A DNA stretch of 64,000 bases from NCBI GenBank assembly GCA_947561715.1, contig OX387197.1, forward strand, positions 5,515,001-5,579,000, given 5' to 3'. A program made the position numbers and the translations under genes. A model generated the notes under the pieces. It was not told the DNA's origin, did not search any database, and saw only the letters and a list, made by a program, of their open reading frames with translations. This document shows positions 60,501 through 64,000 of the stretch, in pieces. This DNA comes from Ascidia mentula (lineage: Eukaryota > Chordata > Ascidiacea > Phlebobranchia > Ascidiidae). How positions within the stretch are numbered: the first letter of the stretch is position 1; every line of letters begins with the position of its first letter.

Positions 60501-61462
60501 GTATCGTTACACGTAAGCGAGCTTGTCTCTAAAAAATCTACAAATGTCGTGTAAAATGTGACAAACTTTTGTAACTACTCAGCACATAACACAAGTAACA
60601 TGTAGCGTTGCTGGAATCAAACTGTGATATATGTGGGCGTTTTGTCGCATTAACGTAGCGAGTCGCATGTGGCCGAACTTTGACCACCCCTGATGAAATG
60701 GAAATTGTTACAGCGGGTAATCTTACTTGGATAGCAGTTTGCGCACGTGTAGAGCAGGTAAAAAAAGTAAGCGCACGCAACAGTCCTTTTCAGACCGAGA
60801 AGCTGGATAACAACCGGTGTGAAGGTGATACCGAATATTGCTGAGGTGATGTAAATAGCAGTGCCAGACCACACACCTGTAGAATACACTCAGTTACCTA
60901 TCATATAAACCAGGGGTACACAGCCAAGGGCACGACTGTCAAATTTATCACAGCTTCCGTTTGCAACCGTAAATCATAACATTTAATATTCAGCGTATAT
61001 TTTGTCGCACTTTTACAACGTCTAAATTCCTAGCAATTACCTACTTAGAACAATAAGGTAGATGACCATGTGATATAAAATATTTAGACACACATCCTCG
61101 ATTGGGTTGATTAAATCATAGAAATCAAAACTAAGTAGGACAGAACCGATGTGAAGTTAACGAGAAATAAAAACCCAAAAAAACACAGGAAATTTTTTGC
61201 CGATTTGTTTTTGAAGATTTTTTTAGGTGGAAACGCAAAGCAAGGTCATCACCTGCATGTTGACCTACCACCAATGTTGTCGACTTTCAAAAAACTCACC
61301 CAGTCCGTCAACAATGTGAACGCTCGACTGCAGAGTGATCAGCGAATTGAAGGCACCGAACACTAGGACAACAGCGAACTCAAAAATTGCAAACTTGATT
61401 TTCACTTCGCGCTTTGAGTTGTTTACACCACTCTTTTTCAGAGACATTTTATTGGACTTCAT
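57583..61462 (-). CDS. UNC93-like multi-pass membrane protein, copy 4
   Basis: Eight exons, 5' to 3': 61300-61462, 60727-60876, 59951-60132, 58882-59367, 58442-58609, 58120-58354, 57696-57863, 57583-57632, giving 533 residues with all phases in order. Near-twin of copy 3: NSLITLQSSVHIVDGLG, GMAEASCWPAFMVYC, NSQFLGYFYSMMF, FSVCGVNDCQDPN, PPQTTLYILFGSFG, CILGVDQ (with GLCILAYSG after it) and a terminal CAAEFLHRKE tail. Both membrane halves and the lumenal Cys pair are kept, so it looks functional. The exon-4 loop is three residues shorter than that of copy 3. Position and intron pattern show it arose by tandem duplication. Confidence 0.87.
59708..59848. mobile_element. Short MITE with CAGGGCCGGTCC ends
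   Basis: About 141 bases bounded by CAGGGCCGGTCC and GGACCGACCCTG, in the intron between exons 3 and 4 of UNC93-like copy 4, matching the element at 54743-54880. Confidence 0.6.
60247..60692. mobile_element. hAT-like MITE in intron 2 of UNC93-like copy 4
   Basis: 446 bases from CAGGGGCGCCCAAAG to GACCACCCCTG, with flanking 8-mers ATGTAGTG and ATGAAATG (6 of 8 equal). It shares its site with the element in copy 3, so the insertion predates the duplication. Confidence 0.75.
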
Positions 61463-62277
61463 ATCTATTCAAAATTATTCGTGCTAACTTTCACAAGTTT
61501 TGGGGTACATCAACAAAACTAAACCAATAAACTGCTCTGTTACATAAATGACACAAGCCTAGCAGTTCAGCAGCAATGCATGCTAACATTTTTTATGTTC
61601 ACAGTATAAACTGGCGTACATGCTAAATTCTGAAAAGCATAATATGCCTACACCTTGCAACCGACCAACTCATCTGTTTACCCCACGATCACAACCAAGA
61701 TTCGAAAAGCGCAAACAACCTTTCAAGGCAAAATCGGTCAAGCTTGAAGCCAAGAACATATCGCATGACTGCGCAGACAGCTCATCCATTTTAACTGTTC
61801 GTGGTCATGTTTTTGCCATTAGCGAGGATGTTCAGGTATATATTATTGCTTCTGACACAGCAAGACACGTGCTATGTTTTTTACACAAAAGTAAGCGTTC
61901 TAACACGTATTTTTATTGTAAAAATTTTGGCGAAATTGGAATTTGAAACTCAAATAAAAAAACTAAACCTCTAAAATCTATGTTTGTATAAATCTAAAAA
62001 ATTGTATCACAAAAACAAGAAAACACAGTAAATCAAAAATCTACAAAAACAAGTACAAGAAAGCCAATTAAACCCAACAACAACAGTGCTAAACAAATCA
62101 AGCGTATTTGTAATACCACAAACTCTGTAGCAAAAATATAGATCGAAATCACAGCGTGCAGAACAAACATATTATCAATACCATTGTACAGTGGATACAA
62201 AAGCAGCAAAAATATTTCTCTGAATGTTGGACTGACAGATTTGGGCGTACAGTGGTTTATAGATAAGGCACCCTTAA
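61463..62277. other. Spacer between UNC93-like copy 4 and the next minus-strand gene
   Basis: 5' flank of copy 4. Blocks at about 61620-61700 and 61840-61890 recur in the flank of copy 3. The stretch 61930-62160 is A-rich on the + strand without a clear repeat unit. The + frame at 61620-61946 lies in the duplicated flank and is not supported. Confidence 0.5.
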
Positions 62278-63022
62278 TTAATCAAACAAGTCGGCCACGC
62301 TTTCTTGCTCGATCTTGCGGTTAAAGGCGTCAATTTTCAGATTTTCTTCTTTCAGATAAGCATCTATGAACCTGTAGAGTGCAAATCCTGTTAAACAATG
62401 GCAAAAACTAAACTTAGTTCGTTTAGGGCCACAAAGTCCCTGTTTCGCAAACACCTGCCCGTTTACGGTAAACGCAGATTGTAAATGCCGCAATTTGTTC
62501 AAGTGAAATATGATTCTTCTTAGTTGATTAGAAGGTACTGATAAGCATACAAAATCTCTTCTTGATAATTCAACACTGTACTGTTAAAACAATTAAACAC
62601 ACGAAACTTCAAAAACAATGGCATCAGTACCAACGGCTTATCAAGCTATATTTAATACAGAGCTTATATTGTTTTATTATTGGTAACTCTTAGGCTACCC
62701 CTGAATGGGTCACATAGAAATTTCTCTCAAAATGGGGTCGCGGAACAAAAACTTTGAGAAGCCCTGGTTTCTATGATGCTGATCTTAGTGGAATTTGAGA
62801 AGAAAAAAAGATTAGCTTCCGCTCAAGCTGGACAAATAACCATTACTGTAATAATTTGCATTTAATCAAGGTCACTGGTTTGCCAGCGATGCAACAAAAG
62901 TGAACCATCCCTTACTTGTCGATATGTGGATGGTGATAGGATCGGCTGTTGTCCATCAGACTGCAATACTGGGTGCCATTGAAGAAGAAGCCTTCAGGCA
63001 AAGGGTCGGTGCTGTGGGCAGT
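62278..63022 (-). CDS. Last two exons of an unrecognised gene
   Basis: Exons 62916-63022 and 62278-62371 join in phase (AA|G gives Lys). They encode a C-terminal run with DPLPEGFFFNGTQYCS, HHPHIDKFIDAYLKEENL and a closing VADLFD. The aromatic/Gly block followed by an amphipathic helix looks like genuine conserved protein, but I do not recognise the family. Earlier exons were not found with confidence and may lie beyond 63.1 kb or outside the window. A piece of its final exon was copied into the 5' flank of UNC93-like copy 3 (56839-56867). Confidence 0.5.
62690..62766. mobile_element. Fragment of a hAT-like element end
   Basis: The segment GGGGTCGCGG...AACTTTGAGAAGCCCTG has the look of the right end of non-autonomous hAT elements. 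It lies in the intron of the unrecognised minus-strand gene. No matching left end with a target repeat was found. Confidence 0.35.
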
Positions 63023-64000
63023 CTAGGAATAACGACGATGTTGTTAATACTGGCAAGGAAGTAGCTTATATTGACAGTTTTAAAAATCCGAAACCGGACA
63101 AAAAGAGAGTGAAATATGCGAACAGTTTAACCAGTAATGTTTCTATGAGGTATGAAAAAAGAAAGTAGTTATTATAGGAAACAAAACATGCTTTCCCATG
63201 GAACAATTTCGTTTGGGTTGTTTTATTAAAAATAGCGGTTAACTATGATGGTCTCGTACCAACCTGTATGGTTTTTATTTCGGATTTCGAGAGGGTTGTT
63301 TTGGTTTTCTGGCACTTCTTGGTCGGCTTCTGGCGACCGCACTTTCGCAGCCAATCTCTTAACTTTTCAACGCTCAAATCAACTCCATAAAATGACAAAC
63401 TGTAAGGCCTGGGTACAAGAGAAATTACAGTTAGGAAAGAAAAAGGTTTCATCCTTTTCTGGTCAAAAGTTTTGTGTAGATTTTTTACAGCTAGTCTATA
63501 GCAAATTTCCTCAAAATATTCATGAATTTTTTCAAACCGTTTTCTTCTACCTGGATATTTGGCTACTTTTGCTTGGTGGGGGAGCAGGTGCTTTTACTTG
63601 GTTGGGGATGTTTCTCTGCTCGATCGTCATCTGACCCGTATACGTCACAAATGCAACGTCACTGTCAGCACCAGGCGAATCTATAACGAAATTTTTTTGA
63701 CATGAGACAACATATAAACGGATACTTATGAGCTGCTTACATTGCACACTGTTTCGACCTATGAGGTCTCATCAGTGTAGGATATGGCGGTTTTCCAGCC
63801 AATCGGCTGCACTGACGCAGCACTCTTATTATATACTATTATCACGAATTTTTCAACAAACTTACACACCTGTGAAAGCCACGTGACCGCTAACTGCGTA
63901 CACATTGGCTGTGTAAGGGGACGGGGCAAGGGCGTGGCGTAAGGCACGGAGACGAGCGGAGAAAGTTGCCCTGAGCAGAGGTTGGGAAAAATCAAGGCTT
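63023..64000. other. Terminal stretch with a hammerhead core and no firm gene
   Basis: The 129-codon + frame at 63245-63634 and the opposing 69-codon minus frame overlap. Neither shows a known domain. Upstream exons of the minus-strand gene may lie here: a possible exon ends at a GTTGGT donor near 63265. The hammerhead core at 63728-63785 is listed separately. Confidence 0.45.
63728..63785 (-). ncRNA. Hammerhead core with intact catalytic bases but weak stem I
   Basis: Minus strand: CTGATGAG, stem II ACCTCATAGGT, CGAAAC, then a short stem III ACA...TGT and a GTA triplet. All core bases match the consensus, but the outer arms (TCCTACA and AGCAGCTC) do not pair by eye. Activity is therefore doubtful unless a different stem I forms. 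Confidence 0.6.

Larger units (their letters stand above)
56930..62630. repeat. Segmental duplication unit B (UNC93-like copy 4 and flanks)
   Basis: Partner of unit A (about 52230-56930). It is longer because unit A lacks about 390 bases matching roughly 61893-62279, and a further ~260 bases matching 62308-62567. Edges are approximate. Confidence 0.7.

Noticed and set aside
61620-61946. A 108-codon + frame upstream of UNC93-like copy 4
   Set aside because: It sits in duplicated promoter sequence whose partner near 56.6 kb does not keep the frame.
63245-63634. A 129-codon + strand open frame
   Set aside because: No domain, overlapped by an equally open minus frame, and no splice or start context that favours it.

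Overview
The window looks like nuclear DNA of a small, AT-rich, intron-dense animal genome. An ascidian tunicate such as Ciona fits best. That is an inference from short GT-AG introns (about 60-700 bp), close gene packing, acceptor-like sites just before some start codons (as expected where a spliced leader is added), and the protein families present. I rebuilt the genes by following reading phase across GT-AG junctions. Most models close to a whole number of codons; two do not, and each carries one surplus A in an A-run.

Layout. 2.4-4.6 kb (+): a secreted protein with two LCCL domains, an EGF domain and a discoidin (F5/8C) domain, preceded by a decayed copy of its first exon. 5.5-7.0 kb (-): an intronless secreted protein with four CUB domains. 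8.8-9.8 kb (+): an intronless RPRD1-type CTD-interacting protein. 10.2-12.2 kb (+): a six-exon sugar-phosphate nucleotidyltransferase. 13.4-27.8 kb (+): a 36-exon SWI/SNF ATPase of the SMARCA4/SMARCA2 (BRG1/Brahma) type with QLQ, HSA, BRK, SNF2 helicase, SnAC and bromodomain regions.

29.2-41.0 kb is the most unusual part. Three nearly identical non-RD (HGD) kinase modules sit here, and two are fused to different halves of a PARP14-like protein. One gene (+, 30.7-33.4 kb) is kinase-PARP catalytic domain. The convergent gene (-, 41.0-35.1 kb) is kinase-RRM/KH-like repeats-degenerate macrodomain, with no PARP domain. A third copy (+, 29.3-30.3 kb) is a shortened kinase in inverted-duplicate relation to the minus-strand gene.

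42.6-61.5 kb (-): four tandem eight-exon UNC93-like membrane-protein genes in two closely related pairs. 62.3-63.0 kb (-) holds the last two exons of a gene I do not recognise.

Scattered through introns and spacers are at least six loci carrying a hammerhead self-cleaving ribozyme or its remains. Two have clear 12-14 bp target-site duplications, one being 5'-truncated and the other 5'-inverted, so they behave like a short retroposed element. Two tRNA-like SINE heads and several hAT-like MITEs are also present. No virus-like element was recognised.
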